Both the position numbers and the translations under genes were made by a program. A stretch of 64,000 nucleotides of DNA from Fretibacter sp964410285 (GTDB taxonomy: Bacteria; Pseudomonadota; Alphaproteobacteria; Caulobacterales; Maricaulaceae), in contig CAYPFR010000007.1 of assembly GCA_964410285.1 (NCBI GenBank), forward strand, positions 124,001 to 188,000, written 5' to 3'. The notes beneath the pieces are model-generated. The model saw only the letters and a list, made by a program, of their open reading frames with translations, searched no databases and was not told where the DNA came from. Shown piece after piece: positions 61,948 to 64,000 of the stretch. Positions within the stretch are counted from its first letter, which is position 1, and each line of letters starts with the position of its first letter.

Positions 61948-63410
61948 GGCTTGTTTCTCTCTGTTTTCGTTTCAGCGGAAGCGCCGCTATCTTTATCCGC
62001 CTCTGTAGAATCCTTTTTGGGCTGATCCGATTTCTTGAGCGGCTGCTGTTTTGCCTTTGCATCAGCATCTTCAGCCTTGTTCGAGTCTTTCTTCTTTCGG
62101 CCAAAAAAGCCTTTTTTCGTTTCAGGCTCTTCTTTTTTCTTCTCTTTCATCCAATCCGGTTTGGGCGGCTCAATGAGCACCGTCGTCGGATCATTGGCGT
62201 CAAGGACTTTGAACTTAAGCGAAATTTGTGATTTCTCTAGAGGGGAAATTATCACAAGTTCGCCAGCTTCCACCCCGCCTTTGATAATTGCACGTTCGGC
62301 ATTCGTATCCAGAACCTCTGTGTCACGTGATTGCGCCTCACCTTTATCATCTACAACATAGACCTTATCTTCTGGGCGGAGACTATCGCGCGGGATAACG
62401 ATCGCATTCTCCAATGTTTTACCTGTAATTTCCGCATCCACAAATAGGCCTGGCGGCAAGGGGAAACCGTCTTCTGACGCGCCTTTGCCAAAGGGGTCGC
62501 GCACCTCCGCAATCGCAGAGAAGGTACGGGTTTGGGGATCAAATACACCGTCCGTACGCACGATCTGCCCATACCAGCGCCGGCGTTTCCCTGAAATGAC
62601 CGCAGACAGTTCCACATCCAGTTTAGGCGCCTTATTGTGCGCGCCCATATTCAGCGGCAAATCAAGGCGCGTTAAATCTGCATCATTCAGCGAAAGCGGA
62701 ATTTCAACCGCGTCAGTTGCAAAGACTTGCGCAAGCCGTGTGCCCGGCCCGACAAATTGTCCGATATCAGCAAAGCGGGTGCGTATACGGCCAGAGAAGG
62801 GCGCGGTGACATTTGTCCGAGAGAGCTGCAATTTGGCATTATCCAAATCCGCTTGAGCGGATTTTAGCCCTGCCTCAGCTTCTGCCAATTGCGGTTTTCG
62901 AAGCGTCAAGGCTGACGGTTCTCCGCCGCGGCCCAAATCCTTCCAGTCTTCGGCGGCAATAGCGCCCTCAGCCTTCTCCCGCACGACAAGCTGCTCGGCG
63001 CGGGCGACAGCAGCCTCGGCCCGCAGTACGGCAACTTTAAAATCGGCTTCTTCTATGCGTAGCAAGACCTCCCCGCGGCGAAATTGCCCGCCCGCCACAA
63101 AATTAGGCGAGACATAAACGATTTTGCCGCCAACTTGTGGGGACATGTCAACCTCTGTGCGCGGACGCGTCTGCCCTTGAACGGTCACGTCCAAGACAAC
63201 TGTGTCTTCATAAGCAGGCACAGCCATGACAGCTAGGGTCGGGTCACGGCGCTTTGAAACCTCGGGCTTTTTCTGCCCGGCTTTCATAAGGCTCAGGCCA
63301 ATAAAGGCCGTCAGAAGAATGAAGATTGGCACAAAAATCACGAGTAATTTTCGCTTCCACCCCCCGGTGCGCTTCATACTTTCATTTTGCATAGGCTTTG
63401 CCTGTTCCAT
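61944..63410 (-). CDS. RND periplasmic adaptor (membrane fusion protein) with charged C-terminal tail
   Basis: A 488-residue adaptor linking permease and TolC-like channel. A membrane helix (LLVIFVPIFILLTAFIGLSL) is followed by TVQGQTRPRTEVDMSPQVGG, a lipoyl-like domain with a helical hairpin (about 85-190), a beta-barrel domain and SGKRRRWYGQIVRTD. From about residue 405 an 80-residue Lys/Glu/Asp-rich low-complexity tail (e.g. KEKKKEEPETKKGFFGRKKK) follows, longer than in usual adaptors. It overlaps the permease gene by 4 nt. Confidence 0.93.
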   Translation of the reverse strand: MEQAKPMQNESMKRTGGWKRKLLVIFVPIFILLTAFIGLSLMKAGQKKPEVSKRRDPTLAVMAVPAYEDTVVLDVTVQGQTRPRTEVDMSPQVGGKIVYVSPNFVAGGQFRRGEVLLRIEEADFKVAVLRAEAAVARAEQLVVREKAEGAIAAEDWKDLGRGGEPSALTLRKPQLAEAEAGLKSAQADLDNAKLQLSRTNVTAPFSGRIRTRFADIGQFVGPGTRLAQVFATDAVEIPLSLNDADLTRLDLPLNMGAHNKAPKLDVELSAVISGKRRRWYGQIVRTDGVFDPQTRTFSAIAEVRDPFGKGASEDGFPLPPGLFVDAEITGKTLENAIVIPRDSLRPEDKVYVVDDKGEAQSRDTEVLDTNAERAIIKGGVEAGELVIISPLEKSQISLKFKVLDANDPTTVLIEPPKPDWMKEKKKEEPETKKGFFGRKKKDSNKAEDADAKAKQQPLKKSDQPKKDSTEADKDSGASAETKTERNKP

Positions 63411-63487
63411 ATTATCCTCTTGCGCTAGGCGCTAATGTCAATTCTCTCCGCCCGCCCATCGCCGCGAACGATCATCAAGGCCGGTCG

Positions 63488-64000
63488 CTATCGCGTCGGC
63501 CCATTTTTTAATTCGCGCGCCGTCAACGCCCCCATAGCAGACGCGGGCGCGGTCAATGTAGGGACGATTGAAGCTTGAAGCGCAGGCAAAGCCGCTGTTT
63601 CGGTAATGTCCCCGCCGCCGAGGGCCACATGCAAACGCACGCGATTAGCAAGTCGCTCCTTCCGCGCGCTGATGAGCTGGCTTTCGGCGCTAATGCGGCG
63701 CGACTGGCTATCAAGTAGGCGCAGAATACTGGCAAGCCCCTCTGCGTAACGCAGCTCCAAGCGCTCTTCGGCTTTGATCGCCTCCTCTAGGGAAACGCGA
63801 AGCGCGGCCTCACGCTGAGCCAAACGGCGTTCTGCATCCAGTGCATTCTCAACTTCCAAATAAGCATCCAGTGCTGTGCCTGCATAATTTTCGATCTGCT
63901 GACGCAAAAGCGCCTCTTGCTGGGCGATATTGGCTTTTAGGCGTCCGCCTTGAAAAATGGGCGCCGTCAGCCCGGCCGCAAGGCTGGCAATGATCGCGTC
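63488..64000 (-). CDS. TolC-like outer-membrane efflux protein (partial, N-terminus beyond right edge)
   Basis: C-terminal 170 codons of an outer-membrane factor. The edge stretch LTAPIFQGGRLKANIAQQEA is the typical start of the second TolC repeat, followed by helices AYLEVENALDAERRLA and YAEGLASILRLLDSQSR and a short Ala-rich end. It lies 77 nt upstream of the adaptor gene on the same strand, giving a full tripartite pump order. Confidence 0.92.
   Translation of the reverse strand, partial: DAIIASLAAGLTAPIFQGGRLKANIAQQEALLRQQIENYAGTALDAYLEVENALDAERRLAQREAALRVSLEEAIKAEERLELRYAEGLASILRLLDSQSRRISAESQLISARKERLANRVRLHVALGGGDITETAALPALQASIVPTLTAPASAMGALTARELKNGPTR

Noticed and set aside
1..64000. 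CRISPR arrays, insertion sequences or prophage genes
   Set aside because: No regularly spaced repeats, transposase, integrase or phage structural motifs were seen on either strand.

Overview
The window reads as chromosome from a Gram-negative alphaproteobacterium, most likely a marine, stalked or budding Caulobacterales/Maricaulales/Hyphomonadaceae-type organism. I infer this from the CpdR response regulator beside an N-formylglutamate amidohydrolase, a TonB-dependent receptor of the Caulobacter/Xanthomonas type next to flavin-dependent halogenases, COQ7, a PraR-like XRE regulator, a RodZ-ispG pair and moderate-to-high GC. No species can be named from the sequence alone.

Layout. 1-9968: a carbohydrate-uptake-like locus. 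It has a TonB-dependent receptor (minus strand, cut by the left edge), a divergent operon of four halogenase-family flavoproteins (one has lost its catalytic residues), a secreted TPR protein and a secreted small beta-sandwich/CBM-like protein. A 14-bp LacI-type palindrome (TGACAGCGCTGTCA) lies in the receptor promoter and recurs, with one changed edge base, before the CBM-like gene. It suggests one regulon. 10035-19377: household genes on both strands (two MscS channels, a Baeyer-Villiger-type monooxygenase, COQ7, DsbB, RodZ, IspG, MsrA, an N-formylglutamate amidohydrolase relative) plus an AT-richer XRE/ImmA-type regulator-protease pair. 19453-33254: a rearranged type II secretion locus in the order J-K-L-M-C-like-D-I, then a separately transcribed acidic secreted protein, then E-G-H-prepilin peptidase. 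A methyltransferase and gspF lie on the opposite strand. 33341-46024: an AGCS symporter, truB-rpsO-pnp, a TraB-like membrane protein, hsp20 with a good heat-shock promoter and a structured 3' region that may encode a small RNA, a lipoprotein methyltransferase-fold protein, an SCP2 protein, a hydrolase, a HisN-type phosphatase, a PraR-like regulator, an N-formylglutamate amidohydrolase and cpdR. 46162-56500: tRNA-Val, a DAACS symporter overlapping a lipoprotein carboxylesterase, a nitrilase, a HAD phosphatase, ppa, rlmN, then a tight DUF350/serine protease/extensin-like set and a CelD-like acyltransferase. 56582-64000: an M13 peptidase lipoprotein and an RND efflux system (permease, adaptor with a long charged tail, and a TolC-like protein cut by the right edge).

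The most unusual items are the degenerate halogenase fixed inside a translationally coupled halogenase operon, the apparent operator shared by receptor and CBM-like gene, the highly acidic, apparently strongly expressed secreted protein inside the type II secretion locus, and the hairpin cluster with CU-rich, anti-Shine-Dalgarno-like loops downstream of hsp20. I saw no CRISPR array, transposase or phage gene.
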